The position numbers and the translations under genes are program-made. DNA of 64,000 bases, from positions 62,001 to 126,000 of the forward strand of contig JAUYFM010000033.1 in NCBI GenBank assembly GCA_030690945.1, read 5' to 3'. The notes beneath the pieces were generated by a model that did no database searches, had not been told where the DNA came from, and worked only from the letters and a program-made list of their open reading frames with translations. Below, piece by piece: positions 41,190 through 49,504 of the stretch. The first letter of the stretch is position 1, and the number at the start of each line of letters is the position of its first letter. The stretch comes from Smithellaceae bacterium. Its GTDB lineage: Bacteria > Desulfobacterota > Syntrophia > Syntrophales > Smithellaceae.

Positions 41190-43002
41190 AGATTATTATC
41201 ATTTGCAAACCGACCCTTTCAACACGCACCCCAACACGGATACTTTTTTTATCTCTGATACGCATAAGGAAGCCTGGTATTATCTGCTCTTCGGCATCGA
41301 TACCCAGGAGCCCTTTCTCTTACTGACAGGCGAATACGGGATGGGCAAGACCCTGCTGTGTCTCAGACTGATTAAGGTTTTAAAGGAAAAAGGGGTGCCC
41401 CGGGTCTTATATATTCCCACGTCTAATGAAGGCTATGGCGGAATCTTGCGGCGGATAGCCTCCAGTCTGGGAATGTCCACGACTCCTGAAGATGAGGAGA
41501 TTCTTCAGGATATGATTTATGATCGCTTCAGGGGTGATACCGATCATTCCCGGTTTTATCTGATTATTGACGACGCCCATGAACTGGACGCGACCATCCT
41601 GACCAAGTTGAAGTATCTATCTACATTTAATCATAACGAGTTTTTTCCAGTGATTATGATTTTTGTGGGCCACCCGTCATTTCTGCAGGATCTGAGAACG
41701 CCGGCCTTAAGCTCACTCAATCAACGAATTAAAAGACGATGCCACCTGGCCAAATTCAGCCTGGAGGATACAAAAAATTATATCTATTTTCGTCTGATGA
41801 AATCCGGTGCCACCGGCGCCGCTTTTCCTGACGAAACGATTAAAAAGATCTTTGAATACAGCGGGGGCGTTCCGCGCCTGATCAACAACATCAGCGATAC
41901 CTGTTTGCTGATTGGCGCCTCAAAGCGATTGATTCAAATCCCTCCGTCCGTTGTGGATGATGCCAAAATCTTGGTTGAAGGCATCCTGGCGGGAGCCAAA
42001 ACAGAGGGCGGAACGGATGCTGTTGTGAATGAAGCTGAAACGGCTGCCGATTCGAAGAATAAAGCACAAACCGCCATCACCTTTTCAGAAGATCTTCCAG
42101 CAGGCCATGCAGCTGGGCAGGCTCCCGTTTATGCGACGGCCGATACAGGTGAGTACCAGCCGGTAACGATCCCTCCCAAAGTTTTGGTCTCGGGTGAGAA
42201 GATCAAAAAATTCGTGATATGGGTTGTTGTTATTCTCCTACTGATACTGGCCGGTTCTTGGCTATACCAGAATTTCATGGATGGTAACAAGATCATCAAT
42301 TTCTTTTCGCCCTCGACCTCGGAGCCGCAGCAAAATAGCACTGAACAATCTGAAAAAGCCGCGGTCGTCATTCCCGCGGAAAAGGGCGCCGTAGTCATTC
42401 CAACTCTGCGCGAAGAGATGACCGATAAACCGTCCGGTGAAAAGCCGGCGCCCGCGACCTCTGCGCCAACCGATACGCCTCCGAAACAGGCCGGCGGTAT
42501 GCAAACCCAGCAACCTTCCAGCATCGAACCCGCTTCCGCAGGAACGCGTGAATCGTTTCCATTTCATCCTTTTTCACTCCGGTCTTCAAGCTATCAGCAG
42601 CAGGAAAAGGCTTTTCAAGAAATATCTGAAATAAAGCAATTGGGACTGACCCCCTATCTCGTGAAAACGGATTTGGGCGATATGGGGGCGTTGTGGCGGA
42701 TCTATATCGGCTTTTATTCAACCGAAGAAGAGGCGAAAAAGATAAAAGCGACTTACAAACTGGCCAACGCCTCTGTTCAAAAAACCGAGTACGCCTGCCA
42801 GGTGGCTGAATTTTCGAGCGAAATGGACGGAATAAATCTGTTCGAAAAGTTAAAGCAGTCCGGGTATTTTCCATATGCAATCCAGAAGGGAAGGAACCTC
42901 TTTCGACTGTATCTGGGCGCTTATGAAAAAAAATCAGAGGCAGAGGCCCTGCAGAAGAGACTTCAAGAAAAAGGAATTAAAAGTCAGGTTGTGAAAAGAT
43001 AA
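41182..43002 (+). CDS. ExeA-type AAA ATPase with membrane anchor and SPOR-like repeats
   Basis: A 606-residue protein. The cytoplasmic AAA domain has Walker A TGEYGMGKT (49-57) and Walker B FYLIIDDAHE (D130, D131), like the ExeA/GspA ATPases and the XrtA-associated ATPases of exopolysaccharide loci. One transmembrane helix follows (~343-362, VIWVVVILLLILAGSWLY), then a Pro/Ser/Thr-rich periplasmic linker, and a C-terminal part (~470-606) with two SPOR-like beta-alpha-beta units (LWRIYIGFYSTEEEAKKI; LFRLYLGAYEKKSEAEAL). SPOR domains bind denuded peptidoglycan, so it may open or position the export apparatus in the cell wall under ATP control. It overlaps the upstream gene by eight bases. Confidence 0.88.
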   Translation: MYKDYYHLQTDPFNTHPNTDTFFISDTHKEAWYYLLFGIDTQEPFLLLTGEYGMGKTLLCLRLIKVLKEKGVPRVLYIPTSNEGYGGILRRIASSLGMSTTPEDEEILQDMIYDRFRGDTDHSRFYLIIDDAHELDATILTKLKYLSTFNHNEFFPVIMIFVGHPSFLQDLRTPALSSLNQRIKRRCHLAKFSLEDTKNYIYFRLMKSGATGAAFPDETIKKIFEYSGGVPRLINNISDTCLLIGASKRLIQIPPSVVDDAKILVEGILAGAKTEGGTDAVVNEAETAADSKNKAQTAITFSEDLPAGHAAGQAPVYATADTGEYQPVTIPPKVLVSGEKIKKFVIWVVVILLLILAGSWLYQNFMDGNKIINFFSPSTSEPQQNSTEQSEKAAVVIPAEKGAVVIPTLREEMTDKPSGEKPAPATSAPTDTPPKQAGGMQTQQPSSIEPASAGTRESFPFHPFSLRSSSYQQQEKAFQEISEIKQLGLTPYLVKTDLGDMGALWRIYIGFYSTEEEAKKIKATYKLANASVQKTEYACQVAEFSSEMDGINLFEKLKQSGYFPYAIQKGRNLFRLYLGAYEKKSEAEALQKRLQEKGIKSQVVKR

Positions 43003-43013
43003 AGGGGTCCGTC

Positions 43014-43916
43014 ATGAATATATGGGAAGAGGTATATTCCAAACATAAGAACAACGGAAGGGTTTCTGTTGATCCGCAATCTGAATGGCTCGGTCATCCA
43101 CCGAAGCCCGCAGGCTCCGATTTTCTGGAAGATGCGTATGACAAGAATAGCAAGCCGCAGCCTGTCATCAACCAGAGTTCTCCGGCTCCAGCTCGGGAAC
43201 CGGAGCCCCAAGCCCCGACAAAACCGCTGAAAGCCCGCTTCATCCCGCGGATCCCGGGCAAACTGACTATTCCCTATCCGGCACTGCTTTCCAAAATGAA
43301 CTATAGCCTCTCGGATTGCTGGGCCAACATCATGCTTGAGACAAGACAAAATGTCCAGGCTCTCATGATTTGCGGATCATCCGGGAAAGAGGGCGTCACG
43401 CTGATTTCTTTTCATCTGGCGATGTTTTTGTCTAAAGAGTACAGCATGAAGGTTCTCTATGTCGATACGAATCTGAGACATACGGCCATCCCCAAAATTA
43501 AAAATCTTCCAGGGGTTTATTCATTTGTTGCCGAGAAAAAAGACCTCGCATCGATGGTTGTGCAAACTGAGTACCCGGGACTTTATTTGCTGCCTTCCGG
43601 AGCCGGGACAATCGGAAAAAATATCGGCAGCAGCATGCTTTCGCGTGAACCCATCGAACACCTGCTGCAATTTTGCAGGACCAATTTCGACGTAACGATC
43701 ATAGACGGCCAACCCCTGGTCAGCAGCCCCGTCATGATTGAATTTGCGAAAGCCGTTGACATGACGCTTTTGGTATGTCGATATGGCGTCTCCCGGTATG
43801 AAGTTAGCAAAGTGGTTATCGATAAACTTCAAAAATTCGGGATTGATTCGATCGGAGTTATTTTGAATGATCGCAAGTTCCCCGTACCCCAGAAAGTCTA
43901 TGAAATATTGGGATAA
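43014..43916 (+). CDS. BY-kinase-like/ParA-like ATPase with degenerate P-loop
   Basis: A 300-residue protein. The first ~85 residues are Pro-rich and hydrophilic. The remainder is the P-loop fold of tyrosine autokinases (CpsD/CapB type): degenerate Walker A at 121-129 (GSSGKEGVT), where the catalytic lysine of GxGKT/S is missing; Walker A' VLYVDTNLR with D151; Walker B VTIIDGQP with D231. The C-terminus lacks a tyrosine cluster, ending VYEILG. It probably regulates the Wzz-like protein but may be a non-catalytic or unusual ATP-binding version. It lies 11 bases downstream of the ExeA-like gene and before two GT4 genes. Confidence 0.85.
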   Translation: MNIWEEVYSKHKNNGRVSVDPQSEWLGHPPKPAGSDFLEDAYDKNSKPQPVINQSSPAPAREPEPQAPTKPLKARFIPRIPGKLTIPYPALLSKMNYSLSDCWANIMLETRQNVQALMICGSSGKEGVTLISFHLAMFLSKEYSMKVLYVDTNLRHTAIPKIKNLPGVYSFVAEKKDLASMVVQTEYPGLYLLPSGAGTIGKNIGSSMLSREPIEHLLQFCRTNFDVTIIDGQPLVSSPVMIEFAKAVDMTLLVCRYGVSRYEVSKVVIDKLQKFGIDSIGVILNDRKFPVPQKVYEILG

Positions 43917-43918
43917 CG

Positions 43919-45085
43919 GTGGATAAAATGCTGGGCAGAAGAAGAACAATCCTGCATGTGATTGATGCGCTTAATGTTGGCGGCGCTCAGGAATTGCTGG
44001 TACTGCTGGCCGAAAAAACACCAAAACCCGCATATCAAACCCTTGTCTGCGTGATTCAACCCGATACAACTATCAAGGCCCGAATCGAATCGAAAGGGGT
44101 GACGGTCTATTGCTTCAACAGGCCCAGGCCCAGCATTTATAATCCATACGATTTTATTCTCTATTTTTATAAAAACGTCAGAGACATCATTGCTCTTTGC
44201 AGACAGCATAAAGTGGATGTGGTGCATTGCCACCTGTCGGATGCGGAATTTACGGGCATTCCGGCGGGGTGGCTGTATCGCGCCGATCGGGTGATTTCCA
44301 CCGTACATTATCCGGCTTTGCTGCCGGAGCGAAAGGCCGGCGATTTTCGCAATCATTTTCGGATAGGCGTGACCCGGATGCTTTATCATCTGACGGATGC
44401 AGTAGTCGCGGTATCCGATGATGTGGCGGAACAACTGCAGAGCGTCTTTCATCTGGCGCCGTCAAAAATCCAAATCATCATCAATGGGATTGATGTTGAA
44501 GCGATTCACGGCACCCCGGCGAACCCGGAATGGCTGCCTTCTGTTGACGCCTTGCCGGGGCAACGACTTATAACGTCGGTCGGACGCCTCATGCCGCCCA
44601 AGGGGCATCGCTATTTAGTTGAGGCCATGCCGTATCTGACAAGCCGGCTTAGCAACCTTAAATTACTTCTGGCCGGCGACGGCGACCTCAGAGAATCACT
44701 TGAAAAACAAAGCCAGAGCCTTGGGGTTCAGGATGTGGTTTCCTTTCTCGGAAGCCGAAACGATGTTCGTGAGATTCTGGCTTTAACGGAAGTATTTGTC
44801 CTTCCATCGACGTCTGAAGGAACTTCGATGGCGCTTCTTGAAGCCATGGCTGCCGGAAAACCGATTGTTGCAACCGATATTCCCGGAAACCGCGCCATCT
44901 TAAAGCACGAATACAATTGTCTCCTGGTCCCTCCGGGCAACCCTGAAAAACTCGCCAAAGCCATTGCTTTTTTATTAAACCATCCCTTGATCGCCGCTGA
45001 TTACGGGAAGAATGCCTACAGGGACGTATATCGGCAGTTCGATATTGAACAAACCGTGACAAAGCTCATAACCATTTGGGGATAA
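43919..45085 (+). CDS. Glycosyltransferase family 4
   Basis: A 388-residue GT4 enzyme: N-terminal HVIDALNVGGAQELLVLLAEK and VDVVHCHLSDAEF, C-terminal LITSVGRLMPPKGHRYLVEAM, LLAGDGDLRESLEKQ and PSTSEGTSMALLEAMAAGKPIVATDI with the conserved E-x7-E donor motif. It starts at GTG 43919, or at ATG 43928 three codons later. The next GT gene begins two bases after its stop, so the pair is tightly coupled. It adds a sugar to the lipid-linked repeat. Confidence 0.92.
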   Translation: MDKMLGRRRTILHVIDALNVGGAQELLVLLAEKTPKPAYQTLVCVIQPDTTIKARIESKGVTVYCFNRPRPSIYNPYDFILYFYKNVRDIIALCRQHKVDVVHCHLSDAEFTGIPAGWLYRADRVISTVHYPALLPERKAGDFRNHFRIGVTRMLYHLTDAVVAVSDDVAEQLQSVFHLAPSKIQIIINGIDVEAIHGTPANPEWLPSVDALPGQRLITSVGRLMPPKGHRYLVEAMPYLTSRLSNLKLLLAGDGDLRESLEKQSQSLGVQDVVSFLGSRNDVREILALTEVFVLPSTSEGTSMALLEAMAAGKPIVATDIPGNRAILKHEYNCLLVPPGNPEKLAKAIAFLLNHPLIAADYGKNAYRDVYRQFDIEQTVTKLITIWG

Positions 45086-45087
45086 AA

Positions 45088-46206
45088 ATGATAAAAATCG
45101 CAGTAACCGGCGTCCGTGGCGTACCCGCAACATGGGGCGGCGTTGAACATCATTGTGAAAACCTCTACTCACGCCTGGCCGAAAGGGGGTATGATATTAC
45201 CATCTATGCCCGCAGCTACTATGTTCCGAAGGGCATCCATTCGTATAAAGGGATGAAGATCAAGCGGCTGCCGACCCTGAATCTTAAGTATACAGACGCA
45301 TTATTACACACGCTGTTTTCGATGATTCATATTCTTTTTTCAAATCCGGACATCGTTCACATTCATGGGATTGGCCCCTGTTTCTTCAGCTGGATGCCCC
45401 GCGTTTTCAGACCGAGGATGAAGGTTTTTTTTACCTGTCACGGACTCGACTGGCAGCGTAAAAAATGGCCATGGTGGGCGTCGAAACTGATCTACCTTGG
45501 CGAGCTTGCCGCCATGCGGTTTGCACAATATCGAATTGTGGTTTCCAAGGAACTTCAACAATATTTTGATTCCGTGCATGGCATGATCACTTTCTATGTC
45601 CCCAATGGGATGACGCCGATTCCGCCCAAAGAGCCAAACCTGATCAAAAAATGGGGCCTGTCCGCCCGGCGTTATTTTTTATGCGTCGGCCGCCTGGTTC
45701 CTGAAAAGCGCATGGAAGATATTATTAAAGCCTATGTATTGAGCCCGAGAGATTACAGCCTGGTGATTGTGGGCGACAATGCCGCTGCGGGACAATATAT
45801 GAACAATTTGATAAAGCTGGCCGAGAACACCCCCTCGGTCATTTTTACCGGCTATCAGTTCGGAACGGTTCTGGAAGAGCTGTTTTCCAATGCCCGCGCC
45901 TTTATCACTGCATCCGAATTAGAGGGGCTTCCGATTACTCTTCTGGAAGCCTTGTCTTATGGTATAATGAGTGTTACAAGCGATATCGGTCCGCATAGGG
46001 AACTTGTGGAAACCCTCCCGGGGTTGACTTTTCCGGTAGGTGATATTCCCGCTATTGCAAAGCAAATGAATTATATTGAAACTATTTCCGAAAGCCAGTA
46101 TGCTGAGTTCAAGCGAAAGGCCATAGCGATGATCTCCACACAGTTTAGTTGGGAGACGGCTTGCAGAGAGCATAACAGACTGTATAGAAAGAGTCTGAAT
46201 CATTGA
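45088..46206 (+). CDS. Glycosyltransferase family 4 (DUF1972-like N-terminus)
   Basis: A 372-residue enzyme from the ATG at 45088; an upstream in-frame ATG at 45076 overlaps the preceding gene. N-terminal IAVTGVRGVPATWGGVEHHCENLY is characteristic of the RgpA/WcaL-type rhamnosyl or related GT4 subgroup. Donor-side segments are RRYFLCVGRLVPEKRMEDII, IVGDNAAAGQYM and TASELEGLPITLLEALSYGIMSV. It is followed ten bases later by the initiating glycosylphosphotransferase gene. Donor sugar unknown, rhamnose being a guess only. Confidence 0.9.
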   Translation: MIKIAVTGVRGVPATWGGVEHHCENLYSRLAERGYDITIYARSYYVPKGIHSYKGMKIKRLPTLNLKYTDALLHTLFSMIHILFSNPDIVHIHGIGPCFFSWMPRVFRPRMKVFFTCHGLDWQRKKWPWWASKLIYLGELAAMRFAQYRIVVSKELQQYFDSVHGMITFYVPNGMTPIPPKEPNLIKKWGLSARRYFLCVGRLVPEKRMEDIIKAYVLSPRDYSLVIVGDNAAAGQYMNNLIKLAENTPSVIFTGYQFGTVLEELFSNARAFITASELEGLPITLLEALSYGIMSVTSDIGPHRELVETLPGLTFPVGDIPAIAKQMNYIETISESQYAEFKRKAIAMISTQFSWETACREHNRLYRKSLNH

Positions 46207-46216
46207 TAATCATCCC

Positions 46217-47659
46217 ATGATGAATCAGGACAGAGAGATGGTAAGAAGAATTGAATTGGCGGTGGATGTTTTTCTGACAGCCATGGTGTTTGTTGTCGTA
46301 TATGCCGTCAAACGAAGCTGGTTGGCCGGTCCTTTTGAAGGACTGACCACGATTCCCAACTATTATTTATTGCTGCTGCTCATCATCATCATCTGGTATG
46401 TAACCCTGGATTTTTTACACGTCGAGTACCGCTACGGCGCCAAAATGACGTTCCCGCTGGTGATGAACCTATTTAAAGGAGTTACCCTCAGCGCCGCTAT
46501 TTTAGTGGTGTGCATGTATGTTTTTAAATTCACCGATGTCAGTCGCCTGCTGATCTTTCTGTTTTATCTCATGGATCTGATCGTTTTGATTCTGGCCCGC
46601 TGGCTGATCGATCGGCTTATCGTTTCCAAACGCAAAGACCACTATTTCCACCGTCAAATCCTCATCCTGGGAAGCCGGAACGCCGCCCAGGAACTCATCC
46701 AGATAATCAAAAATCAAAAGGAAAGCATCATTAAAGTCGTTGGTTGTATCGAATTAAACCGGGAGGATGTCGGGAAAACCGTATCCTGCGAGGTCAAAGT
46801 GATTGGGACTCTGGATGATCTTCGGGATATTTTGCTTAACCGGGTCATCGATGAAGTTCTGATCACGATGCCGTTAAATGAAATAAAAAATTCGGAGTGG
46901 TATCTGTCCTTCATCAACACCTTTGGAATCACCGTCCGAATTATTCCCTACTGGTATATTCGGAAATTCATGACGAGCCATACATTTCACTCCGTTAAAG
47001 TTGAGCAATTTTTGTCAGAACCGGCGCTCGTTATCAGCCGAGTTCAGAAAAATCAGGATGCCATGGCTATCAAATCCATTATGGACTATGTTTTGGCCCT
47101 TTTTGCGCTCATCATCACCTTTCCGCTGTTCGTGATTGTCCCCTGCCTGATCAAATTATTTTCTCCCGGACCTGTCTTTTACAAACAGATCCGCAGCGGT
47201 CAGGACGGCAGAAAATTTCCACTCTACAAGTTTCGCTCCATGGTCATAGGCGCAGAAGAACAGCAGTATACTCTTATAGAATTGAATGAGTCCGACGGTC
47301 CGGCATTCAAAATAAGAAAGGATCCCCGTATTATTCCTTATATTGGGAAATTCTTAAGAAAATTCGGCTTGGATGAGCTCCCCCAGTTTCTTAATGTGAT
47401 CCGGGGTGAGATGAGCATTGTAGGGCCCAGACCCCCTACGCCTGCTGAAGTGGACAAGTATGAACTGTGGCAACGTCGCCGCCTCTCCATGAAGCCCGGC
47501 ATTACCTGTATCTGGCAGATCCAACCCGGAAGAAACGATATCACATTTAATCAGTGGATGGATATGGACATGGATTATATTGATCACTGGTCTTTACGGC
47601 TCGATATAGTTCTGATCTTGAAGACAATTCCGGCTATGCTGCTTGGGCAAGGCAGATAA
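46217..47659 (+). CDS. Polyprenyl-phosphate glycosylphosphotransferase (initiating enzyme)
   Basis: A 480-residue membrane protein: four or five N-terminal transmembrane helices (1-120), a Rossmann-like cytoplasmic domain (~145-265, QILILGSRNAAQELIQII), a further membrane hairpin (~285-310), and the catalytic domain with SPGPVFYKQIRSG, LYKFRSM, DELPQFLNVIRGEMSIVGPRPP and KPGITCIWQI. It matches WcaJ/WbaP/EPS polyprenyl phosphotransferases that put the first sugar-1-phosphate on undecaprenyl phosphate. Last gene of the right arm. A MITE-like element begins 30 bases after its stop. Confidence 0.95.
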   Translation: MMNQDREMVRRIELAVDVFLTAMVFVVVYAVKRSWLAGPFEGLTTIPNYYLLLLLIIIIWYVTLDFLHVEYRYGAKMTFPLVMNLFKGVTLSAAILVVCMYVFKFTDVSRLLIFLFYLMDLIVLILARWLIDRLIVSKRKDHYFHRQILILGSRNAAQELIQIIKNQKESIIKVVGCIELNREDVGKTVSCEVKVIGTLDDLRDILLNRVIDEVLITMPLNEIKNSEWYLSFINTFGITVRIIPYWYIRKFMTSHTFHSVKVEQFLSEPALVISRVQKNQDAMAIKSIMDYVLALFALIITFPLFVIVPCLIKLFSPGPVFYKQIRSGQDGRKFPLYKFRSMVIGAEEQQYTLIELNESDGPAFKIRKDPRIIPYIGKFLRKFGLDELPQFLNVIRGEMSIVGPRPPTPAEVDKYELWQRRRLSMKPGITCIWQIQPGRNDITFNQWMDMDMDYIDHWSLRLDIVLILKTIPAMLLGQGR

Positions 47660-47689
47660 TCATTCTGATATCTGTAGGCACACCTGGTA

Positions 47690-47821
47690 ATACCAAGTCG
47701 CCGTCAAAAGTCAACAGTAGTATGGGTCTCGTGTGACCTTCAGGTTATTAGACCCGTTAAACACGCGAACCTAAAGGTTCGGACTACATTGATTTGTTAC
47801 CCTTTGAATGCAACTTGGTAT
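47690..47821. mobile_element. MITE-like element with ~27-bp terminal inverted repeats
   Basis: The outer ends read ATACCAAGTCGC... on the left and, reversed, ATACCAAGTTGC... on the right; about 21 of 27 bases agree. A TAA is present on both outer sides if the element is read as TACCAAG...CTTGGTA, a possible 3-bp target duplication. The interior has a hairpin GGGTCT/AGACCC whose loop (47733-47748) is the GTGACCTTCAGGTTAT motif shared with the gyrA REP, and another palindrome CGAACCTAAAGGTTCG. There is no ORF, so it would be non-autonomous. Confidence 0.6.
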
Positions 47822-47940
47822 AAAAAGCAATTATCCATATTCACAATCCCGCGGAAACCTGGTAGAGGTCATGGTATAGAGCCGTATTTTAGAGAGTAAG
47901 GGTACACACTTTAATTGTAAAAATTTGGAGGTGACAAGCC

Positions 47941-48939
47941 ATGGAAAAGAAAACGTACCAGGGGCTGGTGGTAAGAGAAACGGAAGAAAAAAAATATGCT
48001 AGGGCCATTGAGGAGCTGTCGATCGAAGCCCTTCCCGCAGGGGATGTCCTCGTCAGGGTGCTCTATTCGTCGCTGAACTACAAGGACATGCTCTCGGCAA
48101 CAGGGAACAAGGGGGTGACAAAAAAATATCCCCATACGCCGGGGATTGATGCCGCGGGCATTGTCGAGACCAGCAGTTCAACGGAATTCAAGCCGGGCGA
48201 TGAGGTGATCGTGACAAGCTATGACCTGGGTATGAACACGTCCGGAGGATTGGGGCAGTACATCCGGGTTCCGGCTGCATGGGTTGTCCGGAAGCCGACC
48301 GGTCTGACGCTGCGCGAGAGCATGATCTTCGGAACGGCAGGTTTTACCGCCGCCCTTTCCGTGCTGCGCTTGACTGACTACGGCATCAAGGCCAAGGATG
48401 ATGTCCTGGTGACCGGGGCTGCAGGCGGGGTCGGCGGTGTGGCGGTCTCCATGCTCTCCCATGCCGGATTCAATGTGACCGCTCTGAACAGCCTCCTGGA
48501 TGAGCGGGTTTATCTCACGGGAATCGGCGCGGCAAACGTGATAGAGCCCGCTGATTTGATCGAGGAAAGCGGGAGACCCCTGCTCAAGGACCGGTGGACG
48601 GGGTGTGTGGACACCCTGGGAGGGAATGTGCTCACTTCGGCAATCCGCTCGATCCGGGCAAACGGCGCCATGACGTGCTGCGGCAATGTGGTGTCGCACG
48701 ATATCCACCTGACGGTTTACCCTTTCATCCTGCGCGGGGTATCGTTGTTCGGGATAGATTCACAGAACTGTCCGATGCCGTTACGGCTCAGGGCCTGGGG
48801 CATGCTGGCGGGCGCGTGGAAATTTCCCTGGCTGGAGCGGCTTGCATCAGAGGTGCGCTTGAGCGGTGTGGAGGGTGCACTGGACAAGATCCGGTCGGGA
48901 AACCACCAGGGACGGATTATCGTAAATCTGTGGGATTGA
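47941..48939 (+). CDS. YhdH/YhfP-family NADPH:quinone/acryloyl oxidoreductase
   Basis: A 332-residue zinc-free medium-chain dehydrogenase/reductase: N-terminal GroES-like fold (VLVRVLYSSLNYKDMLSATG), then a Rossmann domain with GAAGGVGGVAVSML and VDTLGGNVL. The YhdH/AcuI branch reduces acryloyl-CoA or other activated alkenes with NADPH. GGAGGTG sits ahead of the ATG. The substrate is not defined by the neighbours. It is flanked by a MITE-like element and a bidirectional terminator. Confidence 0.88.
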   Translation: MEKKTYQGLVVRETEEKKYARAIEELSIEALPAGDVLVRVLYSSLNYKDMLSATGNKGVTKKYPHTPGIDAAGIVETSSSTEFKPGDEVIVTSYDLGMNTSGGLGQYIRVPAAWVVRKPTGLTLRESMIFGTAGFTAALSVLRLTDYGIKAKDDVLVTGAAGGVGGVAVSMLSHAGFNVTALNSLLDERVYLTGIGAANVIEPADLIEESGRPLLKDRWTGCVDTLGGNVLTSAIRSIRANGAMTCCGNVVSHDIHLTVYPFILRGVSLFGIDSQNCPMPLRLRAWGMLAGAWKFPWLERLASEVRLSGVEGALDKIRSGNHQGRIIVNLWD

Positions 48940-48954
48940 AACCGGCAAAGGATT

Positions 48955-49001
48955 AAAAAGGGGCCGGTTCCATTTTTCTTTGGAACCAGCCCCTTTTTTT
49001 T
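48955..49001. terminator. Bidirectional intrinsic terminator
   Basis: A long stem, GGGGCCGGTTCCA with TGGAACCAGCCCC, with A-run before and T-run after. It separates the convergent oxidoreductase and ACT-protein genes. Confidence 0.9.
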
Positions 49002-49431
49002 AAAACTCGTAGAGCTTTGCTCCCGGCACCACCGTAAACTTATGCGCGAGCAGCACGTCAATGGCTTTTTCGGGGGCGTCGAAACGGAAGATAATGACGG
49101 CGTTCTGGCCGCTTTTTTCCACAAAGGCATAAAGATATTCCACGTTGATGTTTTCTTTGTTTAAGACGTCCATGATGCTGTGCAGGCCGCCCGGCTGATC
49201 GGGAACTTCTACGGCGACTACGACCGTTTTACTGACCCGAAAGCCCGCGTCTTTGAGTGCCTTGTTGGCTTTTTCTACGTCATTGACGATCAAACGCAAA
49301 ATCCCGAAATCCACCGTTTCCGCAAGCGACAGGGTGCGGATATTGATGTTATTCTCCTTCAGGACGCGCGTGGCGTGTTCAAGCGAGCCGGGTTTGTTTT
49401 CCAGAAAAACAGAGATTTGTTCCACCTTCAT
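49000..49431 (-). CDS. Double ACT-domain protein
   Basis: A 143-residue protein made of two ACT folds: [24 protein letters not shown] and [22 protein letters not shown], each with the PGSL/PGGL ligand loop. Such proteins commonly neighbour phenylacetate-CoA ligases and indolepyruvate oxidoreductases in anaerobes and may sense aromatic amino acids. PaaK is encoded on the same strand 73 bases upstream, with a palindrome in between. Its function is thus likely allosteric sensing in aryl-acetate metabolism. Confidence 0.88.
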   Translation of the reverse strand: MKVEQISVFLENKPGSLEHATRVLKENNINIRTLSLAETVDFGILRLIVNDVEKANKALKDAGFRVSKTVVVAVEVPDQPGGLHSIMDVLNKENINVEYLYAFVEKSGQNAVIIFRFDAPEKAIDVLLAHKFTVVPGAKLYEF

Positions 49432-49463
49432 ATATTATTCCTCCACTTCCTTAAGTTCACGTT

Positions 49464-49492
49464 TGTAGGGAACGGTCGCGACCGTTCCCTAC
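49464..49492. repeat. Dispersed palindromic (REP-like) repeat, near-perfect
   Basis: TGTAGGGAACGGTCG / CGACCGTTCCCTAC: a 29-base palindrome of the same family as 4189 and 54916. It is located between paaK and the ACT gene. Confidence 0.85.
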
Positions 49493-49504
49493 GGGTGCAT
49501 GGCA

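Noticed and set aside
47660-47940. Possible small RNA or riboswitch after the EPS operon
   Set aside because: The hairpins are better explained by the MITE-like terminal repeats and REP loop; no known riboswitch core seen.
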